From: Corynebacterium pacaense
GTDB lineage: Bacteria > Actinomycetota > Actinomycetes > Mycobacteriales > Mycobacteriaceae
Assembly (NCBI RefSeq): GCF_900169525.1
Contig: NZ_LT821239.1
Span: forward strand, 62,001 to 126,000
Length of the DNA stretch: 64,000 nt
Direction of reading: 5' to 3'
Part shown: one piece after another, positions 53,393-63,017 of the stretch
How positions within the stretch are numbered: position 1 is the stretch's first letter
Layout of the letters: each line of letters begins with the position of its first letter
The notes under the pieces: model-generated
What the model was told of the DNA's origin: nothing
The model's input: the letters and a program-made list of their open reading frames with translations, nothing else
The model's database searches: none
Translations under genes and position numbers: made by a program

Positions 53393-54922
53393 CTAAACCT
53401 GATTGTAGGAATGCTCGACAGCGTTATTCCACCCTGCGTAAAGGCGTTCACGCTCCTCCGCGCCCATCTGGGGGCTCCACACCTTCTTTTCCGACAGCAA
53501 CGAAGCGATCTCCTCGGTGCTGTGGAAGAACCCTGAACCCAATCCGGCGGCGAACGCCGCGCCGAGCGCGGTGGTTTCCACATCACCCGGCCGGATGATG
53601 TCAATCCCCAGGATGTCAGCCTGCAGCTGCATCAGGAGTTCATTTTCCACCATGGCCCCATCAACCCGGAGCGCATCAAGGGTGCTTCCCGCATCCTTTG
53701 CCATGGCATCTACCACCTCGCGGGTCTGATACGCATTGGCCTCCAGAACCGCCCGCGCAATATGGTAGCGGTTGGCAAATCGCGTCAATCCGGTGATCAC
53801 GCCCCGGGCATCGGGGCGCCATCTGGGAGCAAAAAGACCCGAGAACGCCGGGACCACATACACGCCGCCATTGTCGGGAACCTCCCTCGCCATGTCCTCG
53901 ATCGCCGGTGCGCTGGGGATCAGGCCGAGTGAATCCCTCAGCCACTGCACCAGTGAGCCGCCCATGGATACGGAGCCCTCCAGGGCGAACACCGGCTCCC
54001 GCCCCTGCTGCTGATATGCCACGGTGCTCAGCAGTCCGTGCTCGGAGAAGCGGAGCTCCTCACCTGTATTCATGAGCAGGAACAGTCCGGTGCCATAGGT
54101 GTTCTTGATGTCCCCCTCGTGAAAACCACCCTGGCCGAAGAGCGCCGCCTGCTGATCACCGAGGACGCCCCGGATCGGCACGTCGGCGAGAGTGCCCCGG
54201 TGGCGGACCGAACGGAAGTCGCCTATGGAAGGTCGGATCTGCGGCAGCATCGACATCGGGATTCCGAGCGCATCGCACAGCTCGGGATCCCATTCCTGGG
54301 TCCTGAGATCCATCAGCAGGGTGCGACTGGCGTTGGTGACGTCGGTGACGTGGAGTGCCGGATCGCCGTCGTCGCCAAGCACACCTCCGGTGAGGTTCCA
54401 CAGCAACCAGGTGTCCACGGTGCCGAAGTAGAGTTCGCCCCTCTCGGCGCGCTCGCGCGCCCCCTCGACGTTGTCCAGGATCCACTTGATTTTCGGCCCC
54501 GCCGGGTAGGAGTTGATAAGCAGTCCGGTGCGCCCCAACCATTTCTGTTGGCCCTCCTCTCCGGCGAGCTCCTGGCAGATGTCCGCGGTACGGGTGTCCT
54601 GCCAGACGATGGCGTTGTACACCGGCTCCCCGGTGGCCCGATCCCAGACAATGGTGGTTTCACGCTGATTGGTCACACCAACCGATGCGATGGCATAGGC
54701 GGTGATGTCGATGGCGACCATCGCCTGGCTGACCACAGATCGAACATTGTCCCAGATTTCATTCGGATCATGCTCCACCCAGCCCTGGGCGGGAAAGATC
54801 TGACGGTGCTCCTTCGAGGCCGAGGACACCACGTCACCTTCCGCATTCATGATGATGCACCTGGTCGAGGTCGTTCCCTGATCAATGGCCGCGATGTAGG
54901 AGTTTGCCTTCGTCGTTGTCAT
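53393..54922 (-). CDS. glpK: Glycerol kinase
   Basis: 509 residues from ATG 54922; the upstream extension is not homologous. GlpK phosphorylates glycerol to sn-glycerol-3-phosphate. FGGY kinase features: [18 protein letters not shown] (residues about 9-26), [69 protein letters not shown], and [25 protein letters not shown]. The C-terminal ATP-side motif [15 protein letters not shown] is intact. It diverges from the ugp-like operon, with 259 bp between, and glpK near HAD-plsC-serS is the same order as in C. glutamicum, from memory. Confidence 0.97.
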   Translation of the reverse strand: MTTTKANSYIAAIDQGTTSTRCIIMNAEGDVVSSASKEHRQIFPAQGWVEHDPNEIWDNVRSVVSQAMVAIDITAYAIASVGVTNQRETTIVWDRATGEPVYNAIVWQDTRTADICQELAGEEGQQKWLGRTGLLINSYPAGPKIKWILDNVEGARERAERGELYFGTVDTWLLWNLTGGVLGDDGDPALHVTDVTNASRTLLMDLRTQEWDPELCDALGIPMSMLPQIRPSIGDFRSVRHRGTLADVPIRGVLGDQQAALFGQGGFHEGDIKNTYGTGLFLLMNTGEELRFSEHGLLSTVAYQQQGREPVFALEGSVSMGGSLVQWLRDSLGLIPSAPAIEDMAREVPDNGGVYVVPAFSGLFAPRWRPDARGVITGLTRFANRYHIARAVLEANAYQTREVVDAMAKDAGSTLDALRVDGAMVENELLMQLQADILGIDIIRPGDVETTALGAAFAAGLGSGFFHSTEEIASLLSEKKVWSPQMGAEERERLYAGWNNAVEHSYNQV

Positions 54923-55181
54923 GGCCCTTATCTTTACATGCTGCGGGGCAAAATTCACCGCAGTTGCAGCAAACCCGCCGATGGCCGCCCATGCCACGAT
55001 GGCGCCGCATTGCGGAACCCGAAGGATTTCACTTGATGGATTTGTCCCCTTCCCATGGGGTTCACTCTTTGCCGGTACCTTCTGACAGGCGCCCCGCGGG
55101 CTTCGCGGTCAAGGTCGCACCCGGATCGTCCGGCACGTACCTGCCGGTGTCCCTTCACCGCCAACACTCAGGAGTATGTCC

Positions 55182-56297
55182 ATGGCTTCAATCAGTTTCG
55201 ATAGCGTCCAGTGCTACTACCCCGGATCGGATCGTCCTGCGGTCTCGAACCTCAGTCTCGACATCCGGGATGGGGAATTCCTCGTCCTCGTCGGCCCCTC
55301 CGGCTGCGGCAAGTCCACCACCCTGCGTATGCTCGCCGGCCTTGAGGAGGTCTCCGAGGGGACCATCAGCATCGCGGGCCGCGACGTCACCGGGGTGTCG
55401 CCCAAGGACCGCGACATCGCCATGGTTTTTCAGAACTACGCGCTCTACCCCCATATGACGGTCGCCGAGAACATGGAGTTCGGCCTCAAGATCGCCGGCG
55501 TATCAAAGAAGGAGCGGCGACAGAAGGCGGAGCAGGCGGCGTCGCTGCTGGGTCTTCATGAGCTTCTTGATCGCAAGCCCAAGGAGCTGTCCGGCGGCCA
55601 GCGCCAGCGCGTCGCAATGGGTCGCGCGGTGGTCCGCGAACCCAAGGCATTCCTGATGGATGAGCCACTTTCCAATCTTGACGCCCGCCTCCGTGTTCAG
55701 ATGCGCACGGAAGTCTCCCGCCTGACCAAGCAGCTCGGGATCACCACGGTCTACGTCACCCATGACCAGACCGAGGCGATGACCATGGGCGATCGTGTTG
55801 CGGTACTCAAGGACGGTGAGCTCCAGCAGGTCGCCACTCCTTCCGAGCTCTACGACAATCCGGCGAACACTTTCGTCGCCGGATTCATCGGATCACCATC
55901 AATGAGCCTTTTCGACGCCCCAGTCTACGGGGACGGCCTCTCCATAGGGCGCAGCACCGTGACGCTGCCCCGGGGGCTGCAGGATTCCACCGAACGCGGC
56001 CGGCTGCTGGTGGGAATTCGACCCGAGGACATGCAGCTGAGCACCTCCCGCGAAAACACCTGCGTTGAGCTCACCGTCACCGCCGTCGAGGTCCTGGGCT
56101 CCGAGGCCTATATCTACGGCACCACCAGAATCTCCCCGAATGCGGACCCGTCCAATTTGACGGTTCGCACCGATGGGCGCCGGCACCCGCAGGTGGGCGA
56201 CGTCGTCGGAGTGTCCATCAATGAGGAACACCTCCACCTCTTCGACCCCGCCACCGGCAACCGCCTCAACAACAGCGTCGAGTTCGCGATGAACTGA
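55182..56297 (+). CDS. ugpC: Sugar/glycerol-3-phosphate-type ABC transporter ATPase (UgpC/MsmK family)
   Basis: 371 residues from ATG 55182, placed seven bases after AGGAG; ATG 55176 is too close to it. Walker A GPSGCGKST is near residue 38, signature LSGGQRQRVAMGRAVV near 135, Walker B KAFLMDEPLSNLDARL, and switch His in VYVTHDQTEAMTMGDRV. The C-terminal TOBE-like domain (about 240-371) with GIRPEDMQL is characteristic of MalK/UgpC ATPases. It is separated by 375 bp from the permease genes downstream, so it may have its own promoter. Neighbours favour glycerol-3-phosphate or glycerophosphodiester import; a sugar is possible. Confidence 0.85.
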   Translation: MASISFDSVQCYYPGSDRPAVSNLSLDIRDGEFLVLVGPSGCGKSTTLRMLAGLEEVSEGTISIAGRDVTGVSPKDRDIAMVFQNYALYPHMTVAENMEFGLKIAGVSKKERRQKAEQAASLLGLHELLDRKPKELSGGQRQRVAMGRAVVREPKAFLMDEPLSNLDARLRVQMRTEVSRLTKQLGITTVYVTHDQTEAMTMGDRVAVLKDGELQQVATPSELYDNPANTFVAGFIGSPSMSLFDAPVYGDGLSIGRSTVTLPRGLQDSTERGRLLVGIRPEDMQLSTSRENTCVELTVTAVEVLGSEAYIYGTTRISPNADPSNLTVRTDGRRHPQVGDVVGVSINEEHLHLFDPATGNRLNNSVEFAMN

Positions 56298-56672
56298 TCA
56301 CCCCGGACTGGAAAAGCGCGTGATAGGCACAGTTTGTTCACGCCGAATCGACTCCACCCCGGCTACCCCCGAAATCAGGGATGAAGGTGAACAGCAGGCA
56401 AACCACGGTGAACACAAAGCCCGGAACACGGAGCGAAGGTTAATAATACCAATCCCCTTCCTGTCGCCCCTCAAACCGCAAATGAACAATCAGTAACATA
56501 CATCGCGGTTTATATTCAGCACCTATATGGTGATTCAGGGCCCCAGACTTATGCTGCCTGACCTGCATTTATCGTGCACAGGTACCCATTTTGCAGCTAT
56601 CTGGCGCCCTCCTTCCGCGACTGTATCTGACGTCGCGGCATCAATCTTGACCATGAAAAGAGTTTCCTTCAT
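56298..56672. other. Region between ugpC and ugpA with repeated octamers
   Basis: 375 bp. GGTGAACA occurs at 56386-56393 and again at 56407-56414 (21-bp period), with a related GGTTAATA at 56438-56445, close to two helical turns apart. An AT-rich stretch with TATATT at 56511-56516 could be the ugpA -10. The repeats resemble loosely conserved PhoR-type direct repeats only in arrangement. No gene is seen. Confidence 0.4.
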
Positions 56673-57629
56673 ATGTCCATTACCGCACCTCCCGGGGATC
56701 TCGTTTCCCCGCTCCGGGAAGCGACGTCACAACCCGGGACCCGGGCACGAAAACGCGGCAAATACACCTGGAAAGAAACTCTTACCTTCTTTCTCTTCAT
56801 TTTCCCGAATCTCTCCGTGATCCTGGTCTTTTCCTATTGGCCCACCCTCTACAACGCCTTCTTCAGTCTCGTCGAGTGGGATTTCGTCCAACCCACAATG
56901 ACATGGGTGGGGCTGAAAAATTACACCGATCTGTTCTCGAGCGCCCAGTTCCCCAAGATCATCACCAACACCCTCGTGTTCACCGCAATAACGGTGGTGG
57001 GCACGCTCATCGGAGGCCTGGGCATCGGTCTTCTCCTGTCGAAAAGGCTCAGATTCAGCGGCCTCGCCCGCACCCTCACCTTCGCCCCGCACATGATTCC
57101 GGGCGCGGTGGTCGGAATCCTGTGGCTGTTCATGTTCGATCCCAACTACGGTCTCAGCCGCTGGCTGTTCGGACTCTTCGGTGAAAACTCACCGCAGTGG
57201 ACCTCGACATCGGCCTGGTCGCTGTGGGCCATCATCATCGCCTACTCATGGCAACAGATCGGTTTCGTGGCAATCATCTACTACACCGCGATCCTCGACC
57301 TTCCCAAGGACCTCTTCGAGGCGGCGGCCGTCGACGGCGCCGAGGGATGGAAGCTGTTTACCAACATGACGATTCCCCTGCTGCGCCCTGTCACCTTCTT
57401 TCTGCTCATCACCGGCATTATTTCCAGCGCACAGGCTTTCGACATCATAGCGACCCTGACCGAGGGCGGCCCGGGCATCTCGTCCACGACACTGACCTGG
57501 TCCATCTATGAGGAGGCCTTCCACAACTTCGACATCGGGGCATCGGCCGCGCAGTCGATGGTGCTCTTCGTCTTCCTCATGATCGTTACCGCCGTACAAA
57601 TGCGCTATGTCAAAAGGAGCGTTGACTGA
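56673..57629 (+). CDS. ugpA: ABC transporter permease, UgpA/MalF family
   Basis: 318 residues. Six membrane helices after a 38-residue polar tail; the EAA loop is YTAILDLPKDLFEAAAVDGAEGWKLFTNMTIPLLRP (residues about 205-240), as in MalF/UgpA. FLFIFPNLSVILVFSYWPTLYNAFFSLVEWDF is the family's first helix region. It overlaps nothing but ends 2 bp before ugpE. ugp naming follows the neighbouring phosphodiesterase and glycerol kinase, so the substrate is inferred. Confidence 0.85.
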   Translation: MSITAPPGDLVSPLREATSQPGTRARKRGKYTWKETLTFFLFIFPNLSVILVFSYWPTLYNAFFSLVEWDFVQPTMTWVGLKNYTDLFSSAQFPKIITNTLVFTAITVVGTLIGGLGIGLLLSKRLRFSGLARTLTFAPHMIPGAVVGILWLFMFDPNYGLSRWLFGLFGENSPQWTSTSAWSLWAIIIAYSWQQIGFVAIIYYTAILDLPKDLFEAAAVDGAEGWKLFTNMTIPLLRPVTFFLLITGIISSAQAFDIIATLTEGGPGISSTTLTWSIYEEAFHNFDIGASAAQSMVLFVFLMIVTAVQMRYVKRSVD

Positions 57630-57631
57630 TC

Positions 57632-58564
57632 ATGACTCTGAGCACCACCACACCCACGGACCCGACGGCTGATTCCCCCACGGCACCTGATCGCGGCGAA
57701 GGCACCCCGCTCCCGGAAATCCCCAGCGGGCGAGGAACGGTCACCACGATTGTCACCAGGGTTGTTCTCTACGGTCTGCTCCTGCTGACCATGCTCGCCT
57801 TCTTCATCCCCCTGTACTGGATGTTCAGTTCAGCGGTGAAACCGGAATCAGAGATCTATTCCTGGCCGATCTCCTGGATACCCAGCTCCATCTCGTGGCA
57901 GGGGTTCGTCGACGCCTGGACGACGGCACCCTTCGGTCGATTCTTCGTCAACTCAATTATCACGAGCACCGTGGGTACCGTCCTTGAAGTAACCTTCGCC
58001 ATCTTCTGCGCCTATGCATTCGCCTTCATCCGGGCACCCTTCAAGACCCCCCTGTTCATCCTGCTTCTCGGCTCGATGATGCTCCCCGGTCACGTGACAC
58101 TGCTGGTCAACTACATCACCATCGCGAACCTGGGTTGGCTCAACACCTACCAGGGGCTGATCCTGCCGGGTGTCGGCACCGCCTTCGCCATGTTTCTGCT
58201 TCACCAGCAGATGCAACAGGTGCCACAGGCGCTGATCGATTCCGCCCGGATCGACGGCGCCGGCCATCTCCGCCAACTGTTCTCCATCGTGCTTCCGATG
58301 AGCGCGCCCATGGTGATCACCGCATCCCTGATCGTGTTCATGGGCAAGTGGAACAGCTATGTCTGGCCGCTCATCGTGACCAGCACCGTGGAGATGCGCA
58401 CCCTGCCCATCGGTCTGAAGTTCCTGCAGAGCCAGGAAGGCTACACCAACTGGGGGTCGGTCATGGCAGGTGCCGTGATCGTATCCGCCCCGATGCTCAT
58501 CGTGTTCTTCCTTGCCCAGAAGCGCATCATCGGCGGCATCAGCGCCGGCGCGCTCAAGGGCTGA
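57632..58564 (+). CDS. ugpE: ABC transporter permease, UgpE/MalG family
   Basis: 310 residues, six membrane helices after a Pro/Thr-rich N-terminal tail of about 40 residues. The EAA loop is QQVPQALIDSARIDGAGHLRQLFSIVLPMSAPMVIT (residues about 194-230). The opening VLYGLLLLTMLAFFIPLYWMFSSAVKPESEIYSWPISWIP is typical of UgpE/MalG. It starts 2 bp after ugpA. Confidence 0.86.
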   Translation: MTLSTTTPTDPTADSPTAPDRGEGTPLPEIPSGRGTVTTIVTRVVLYGLLLLTMLAFFIPLYWMFSSAVKPESEIYSWPISWIPSSISWQGFVDAWTTAPFGRFFVNSIITSTVGTVLEVTFAIFCAYAFAFIRAPFKTPLFILLLGSMMLPGHVTLLVNYITIANLGWLNTYQGLILPGVGTAFAMFLLHQQMQQVPQALIDSARIDGAGHLRQLFSIVLPMSAPMVITASLIVFMGKWNSYVWPLIVTSTVEMRTLPIGLKFLQSQEGYTNWGSVMAGAVIVSAPMLIVFFLAQKRIIGGISAGALKG

Positions 58565-58619
58565 GAACCGCCCCCCAAACCCCAAGTCATCACCTCCAAG
58601 AAGGAATGTGGAAACACCA

Positions 58620-60011
58620 ATGAACGATCCCAGAAATCTCATCCTCAGCCGTCGCTCAGTTCTTGCCGCCATGGGTATCGGTGCGGCGGGCCTCAGCCTG
58701 AGCAGCTGCGTCGGAGTGTCCACCGGCAGCGACACAGGCTCCGATTCTGCCGAGGAAACCACTCTACGCACCGACTTCCATCAGGCCCCGGTCGAGGTTC
58801 CCGCCGAGTACCGCGACCGCACGGTGATTCTGTTCTGGGCACCCTTCACGGGCGTCAACTTCGAGGCCCTGACAAAGCTCTTCGATGACTTCAACAAGTC
58901 CCAGACCGACATCTACGCCGCGGCCCAGTCCCAGGGCAGTTACAACGACCTCTACCAGAAGTTCACCGCAGCCCTGCAGGCGAGGGAGGTTCCCGATATC
59001 GTCTGTTTCCCCGAGCACCGGTGGCTCCAGTACTGGCAGTCCGACGCCCTCGTTCCGCTGGACAGGTACTTCGACGACTCCTGGTCACTCGACGTCTACA
59101 TGCAGAACTACGTGAAGGAGGGCATGGCCGGCGACAAGACATATGTGGTTCCCTTCGCCCGCTCCACTCCGCTGTTCTACTACAATAAGGACCGTTTCCT
59201 CGAGGCCGGCCTCCCGGAGGAGGGCCCCAGGACCTGGTACGAGTACGCCGAGATGGCACCGGAACTCCTGCGGCTGGATGCAGGGGGCAATCCGCTGAAG
59301 GCCTTCGCGTTCAGCGGTGATGACCAGTGGTACGGCCAGTCACACATCTGGGCCTGGGGCGGCAACTTCTCCCGTGACACCACCGTCACGGTCGATGAGG
59401 GCCCGATGGCGGAATGGCTTGATTGGAAGCGCAAGTTCATCCACACCGACGGATTCGGGTACATGGCCAAGTCCGGATTCACCGATTTCACCACCGGAAT
59501 CTCCGCCGCCTGCCACGGTTCCACGGCCTCCCTGGCCGGGGCGAAGAAGACCGCCGAGTTCCGGATCGGCACCGCGTTCATGCTCGGCAAGGATTCCGCC
59601 GGCCCCAAGGTTCCCACGGGAGGTTCGGGCCTTTCCATCGTCAAGGCCGAATCCCAGGAGCGCCAGGACGCCTGCGCGGAACTCTTCCGCTTTCTCGCAC
59701 AGCCGGAGAAGTCAGCCCAGTGGCATCAGGACACCGGCTACCTGCCCATCGTGAACGCCGCCCGCGACACCGACATTGTGAAGAGGATCGTGGCGGAGGA
59801 CCCGAACTACAAGACCGCCCTGAATCAGGTGGTTAATGCCCAGACCGCGGACACCATCACCTGGTGGGAGGCACCCGTGGAAAAGATCGATGAGACCATG
59901 GCCTCCGTGTACGGCGACAACGCCGATCCCGCCACCCAGATACCCGCACTGCAGTCGGCCCTCGAAGAGAGCATGAACCGCTACGCTGACACCATCAGGA
60001 AGGTCCAGTAA
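58620..60011 (+). CDS. ugpB: Extracellular solute-binding lipoprotein, UgpB-like
   Basis: 463 residues from ATG 58620. A Tat-like lipoprotein signal (SRRSVLAAMGIGAAGLSLSSC, lipobox LSSC near residue 31) precedes a family 1 solute-binding domain. Typical blocks are VILFWAPFTGVNFEALTKLFDDFNKSQ, LYQKFTAALQAREVPDIVCFPEHRWLQYWQSDALVPLD, VPFARSTPLFYYNKDRFLEAGLPE and DACAELFRFLAQPEKSAQWHQDTGYLPIV, as in UgpB. It binds the ligand delivered by the phosphodiesterase encoded next. Gap to ugpE is 55 bp with AAGAAGGAAT ribosome site. Confidence 0.87.
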   Translation: MNDPRNLILSRRSVLAAMGIGAAGLSLSSCVGVSTGSDTGSDSAEETTLRTDFHQAPVEVPAEYRDRTVILFWAPFTGVNFEALTKLFDDFNKSQTDIYAAAQSQGSYNDLYQKFTAALQAREVPDIVCFPEHRWLQYWQSDALVPLDRYFDDSWSLDVYMQNYVKEGMAGDKTYVVPFARSTPLFYYNKDRFLEAGLPEEGPRTWYEYAEMAPELLRLDAGGNPLKAFAFSGDDQWYGQSHIWAWGGNFSRDTTVTVDEGPMAEWLDWKRKFIHTDGFGYMAKSGFTDFTTGISAACHGSTASLAGAKKTAEFRIGTAFMLGKDSAGPKVPTGGSGLSIVKAESQERQDACAELFRFLAQPEKSAQWHQDTGYLPIVNAARDTDIVKRIVAEDPNYKTALNQVVNAQTADTITWWEAPVEKIDETMASVYGDNADPATQIPALQSALEESMNRYADTIRKVQ

Positions 60012-61306
60012 TGAACAATCAGCGTCTTCTTCTGATCTCCGTCGATGCGATGGAGGATGTCGATGTCGCATACGCGCGCACCCTCCCCTCCTTCGCACGC
60101 CTGATTGATGGCGCCGCCCGCGCCCAGATCCGATCGATCTTCCCCACCCTGACCTACCCGATCCACTCCGCACAGGTGACGGGATGCCCTCCGGCCCAGA
60201 GCGGAGTGTTTAACAATGTGCTGATGCAGCCGGGCATCGACCATCCGGACTGGTTCTGGGACTACTCCTGCCTGAAGGTACCCACCTTCCTCGACGCGGC
60301 CCACGCCGAAGGCCGGAGCATTGCGGTTGTCCAGTGGCCCGTCACGGCGAGGGCCCCCTTCGAGGTGGTTGTCCCCGAGATCGGAAATGTCGAGGCCACC
60401 GGAGGCCTCGTGGAGACAATGCGCGCGGTGACCTCTCCACGTGGCTTCGAGCTCTTCGAGCGACATCGGGATCTCATCATCACCGAGCCCAAAACCAACC
60501 ACGGCCCCTTCGCTGCCGCCGTGGGCGCCGATGTGCTCCGCGAGGATCAACCGGATGTGATGCTCATTCATCTGGTTGAGCTGGATTCAGCCCGGCATCT
60601 GCACGGCCCCAACGGTCCCCATGTCAATGAGGCCCTGGACATCATCGACGAACGGCTCGGTGTCCTCCTCAAAGGCCTCGATGACTCGGGCAACGCCGAT
60701 GAAACCAATATCATCATGGTGTCCGACCATGGCCAGCTGGAAACGGTGCAGCACACCAATCTCAACATCCTGTTCCGTGACCGTGGGTTTCTCGAAACCG
60801 ATGCCGAGAACAACCTCTTGAGCTGGGACGTCTATCTCCACAGCTCGGGGCTGTCCGGACAGATCTTCCTGCGTGAAGGCATCGGTGAGCAGCGCCGCCG
60901 CGAGATCGAGGAGCTGCTCGAGGACATCGTCGCGGAGCCCCGGTACCGGATACGCGAGATCCTCACCGCCACGGAGGCCCGGGAGGTCTACGGACTTGAC
61001 GGGCCCTTCACCTGGGTCGTGGAATCCGAACCAGGCGTCATCGTGGGAGGCGCACTCGACCGCCGCGTCGTGGTGCGACGCGAGGATCCGGACTTCCGTG
61101 GCTACCTGGGCAACCACGGGCACCATCCGACGCAGGGGGACCAGCCGGTCTTCTTTGCAACCGGACCGGCGTTCATTCCCGATTGCGACGCCGGCCGCCG
61201 GGAGATCCTCGATGAGGCCCCGACCTTCGCAAAGGTGCTCGGCGTTTCGCTGCCCACCGCCCGTGGCAGGTCAATCGATGAGCTGCTGATCCCCGGCCTG
61301 CGCTAG
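60011..61306 (+). CDS. Type I phosphodiesterase / nucleotide pyrophosphatase family protein
   Basis: 431 residues, start sharing a base with the ugpB stop (TAATG). Alkaline phosphatase superfamily: metal Asp in LLISVDAMEDVD (residues about 5-16), nucleophile Thr in IFPTLTYPIHSAQVTGCPPAQSGVF (about 40-64), and second-metal ligands in MLIHLVELDSARHLHG, MVSDHGQLETV and GNHGHHPTQG. No signal peptide is seen, so it acts in the cytosol on imported ligand. In this setting it may release glycerol-3-phosphate or glycerol from imported glycerophosphodiesters; that is inference. Zn-dependent ectonucleotide-type activity cannot be excluded. Confidence 0.82.
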   Translation: MNNQRLLLISVDAMEDVDVAYARTLPSFARLIDGAARAQIRSIFPTLTYPIHSAQVTGCPPAQSGVFNNVLMQPGIDHPDWFWDYSCLKVPTFLDAAHAEGRSIAVVQWPVTARAPFEVVVPEIGNVEATGGLVETMRAVTSPRGFELFERHRDLIITEPKTNHGPFAAAVGADVLREDQPDVMLIHLVELDSARHLHGPNGPHVNEALDIIDERLGVLLKGLDDSGNADETNIIMVSDHGQLETVQHTNLNILFRDRGFLETDAENNLLSWDVYLHSSGLSGQIFLREGIGEQRRREIEELLEDIVAEPRYRIREILTATEAREVYGLDGPFTWVVESEPGVIVGGALDRRVVVRREDPDFRGYLGNHGHHPTQGDQPVFFATGPAFIPDCDAGRREILDEAPTFAKVLGVSLPTARGRSIDELLIPGLR

Positions 61307-61316
61307 GGGATCCTGC

Positions 61317-62162
61317 TCAGAACCACCATTCGAGCACGTCGGCCACCCCGGCATCGTTGTTGCTCGCGGTCACGAAATCCGCCACGCCCTTCACCTCGGG
61401 GCGGGCGTTTCCCATGGCCACCCCGCGACCCGCCCACTGCAGCATCTCTATGTCATTGGGCATGTCGCCGAAGCAGATGACGTCCGTCTGCGCCACACCG
61501 TGCATCTCGGCGAGCAGAGACACCCCGAGCGCCTTGGTTACTCCTGGCGCCGCCACCTCCAGCAGCCCGCCCGACATGGAGAAGGTGACGTGGGCCATGT
61601 TCTCCGGGATGACCGGCCGGATGATGTCGAACATCTGCTTCGATTCAAGGACATCGCTGCGCAGCAGCAGCTTCGTCGCCGGCTGTGCCAGGACCCCGGC
61701 CTCCTCGACGACACCGTGCTCCGCGGTGTCCCAGGCATGCACATATTCAGGGGTGACCAGGAAAAGCTCATCGATGCGATCATAGGCCGAGGCACCGGCG
61801 CGTTCCACCGCCACGCTGATGCCTCCGTGCGGGGCCATCGCCTCGCGCGCGGCACCGACGATCCACCCCATATCCGCGGCGCTCAGGGTATGCGCTGCGA
61901 TGATCCGGTCCGAAGCGGAATCATAGAGCACCGCACCATTGGCGCAGACGCACACCGGGCGCACCGACAACTGGTCGAGCACCGTGAAGATCCACCGCGC
62001 CGGCCGCCCGGTGGCCAGCGCCATGGCAACGCCGTGCGCATCGAGCCGGGCGATGACCTCGCGCAACCGCCGCGGAACACGTTCCGAGGAGTTGATCAGG
62101 GTTCCATCGACGTCGCTGGCCACGAGCCGCGGAGCCGAGCCGGGAACGTGCATGAATTTCAA
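61317..62162 (-). CDS. HAD superfamily hydrolase, Cof-like subfamily (Rv3813c-like)
   Basis: 281 residues. HAD motif I is LVASDVDGTLINSS (nucleophile Asp near residue 17), motif II in MALATGRPAR, motif III Lys in APGVTKALGVSLL and motif IV in VICFGDMPNDIEMLQWAG. Between motifs II and III is a C2B cap as in Cof/YbiV. It dephosphorylates small phosphometabolites; substrate unknown. It is directly downstream of the plsC-like gene (adjacent bases), so translation is coupled. ATG 62153 is an alternative start. Confidence 0.92.
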   Translation of the reverse strand: MKFMHVPGSAPRLVASDVDGTLINSSERVPRRLREVIARLDAHGVAMALATGRPARWIFTVLDQLSVRPVCVCANGAVLYDSASDRIIAAHTLSAADMGWIVGAAREAMAPHGGISVAVERAGASAYDRIDELFLVTPEYVHAWDTAEHGVVEEAGVLAQPATKLLLRSDVLESKQMFDIIRPVIPENMAHVTFSMSGGLLEVAAPGVTKALGVSLLAEMHGVAQTDVICFGDMPNDIEMLQWAGRGVAMGNARPEVKGVADFVTASNNDAGVADVLEWWF

Positions 62163-63011
62163 CTACTTTCTGCGTTTGGCTTTCTTTGCTTGTCGACGCT
62201 CACGTTCCGCGATCTCCAGCAGTCCGGCGCGCTCCAGGTCCGGTGCGCCGCCGCCCAGCGAAGCTGGGCGCCACGGCTCACCTCCGGCGAAGGGACCGAA
62301 CTCCCTTTCGTATTCGCTGCGGACGGCGTCGAGAAGCGTCACCATTGCCTCGTGCAGCCGCGCGGTAGCCGCCTCAGGCTCACCCGTCGGATCGACCGGC
62401 TTCCCGACCGAGATGATGATCGGGGTCCTGGACCGGCCGAGATTCCTCTCGATATCCTTGGTGATGATGCGCTGCCCACCCCAGATGATCAGTGGGATCA
62501 GCGGCACCTCCGCTGCCGCGGCGATGCGCACCGCCCCAGTTTTCAGGCCCTTGATCTCGAAGCTGCGGGAGACGGTGGCCTCGGGGAAGATGCCCACCAG
62601 CTGCCCGTTCCGCAGCCTGTTGATGGCATCGTCGAGTGACCCGGCACCGTGGGCGCGGTCGACGCTGGCGTGGTGCATCCCGCGCATCAGGGCCCCGACC
62701 ACCGGGGTGTCGAAGATCTCCTTCTTCGCCATGAATCGCACCAGGCGTTTGCCACGCAGCAGGGCCGGCACCCCGCCGAGGATGAAATCATAGTAGCCGG
62801 TGTGGTTGATTGCGAGAAGTGCTCCGCCCTCGGCCGGAATGTTCTCGGCACCGTGGATGTAGATTCGCAGCCCCTGTGCCTTCAGGACGCCGCGGATCGC
62901 ATTGATGATGATCCGGTTGTAGAGCAGTTCCTTCGACTCGGTGGGATGCGGCGGCACCTTCGATGTGCTCTCATCGACCCAGAATCCGAATCGCCTGGTC
63001 ATATTCTCCAT
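62163..63011 (-). CDS. plsC: 1-acyl-sn-glycerol-3-phosphate acyltransferase family protein
   Basis: 282 residues. The HX4D motif NHTGYYD (about residues 70-76) and the FPEAT motif in LVGIFPEATVSRSFEIKGLKTGAVRIA mark PlsC/lysophosphatidate acyltransferases. Also typical are the block III region and VPLIPLIIWGGQRI. A basic tail (RERRQAKKAKRRK) closes it. It transfers acyl groups to lysophospholipids; which acceptor is uncertain (several paralogues occur in corynebacteria), so the symbol is broad. Gap to serS is 6 bp and to the HAD gene zero. Confidence 0.9.
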   Translation of the reverse strand: MENMTRRFGFWVDESTSKVPPHPTESKELLYNRIIINAIRGVLKAQGLRIYIHGAENIPAEGGALLAINHTGYYDFILGGVPALLRGKRLVRFMAKKEIFDTPVVGALMRGMHHASVDRAHGAGSLDDAINRLRNGQLVGIFPEATVSRSFEIKGLKTGAVRIAAAAEVPLIPLIIWGGQRIITKDIERNLGRSRTPIIISVGKPVDPTGEPEAATARLHEAMVTLLDAVRSEYEREFGPFAGGEPWRPASLGGGAPDLERAGLLEIAERERRQAKKAKRRK

Positions 63012-63017
63012 GACGGC

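Noticed and set aside
53048..53536. A 162-codon frame spanning the end of the HNH gene and the end of glpK
   Set aside because: Crosses two real genes in other frames, with no supporting start signal.
55907..55918. Possible fourth copy of the 16-bp repeat inside ugpC
   Set aside because: Only about 12 bases match (TTTCGACGCCCC) and it lies inside coding sequence, so chance is more likely.
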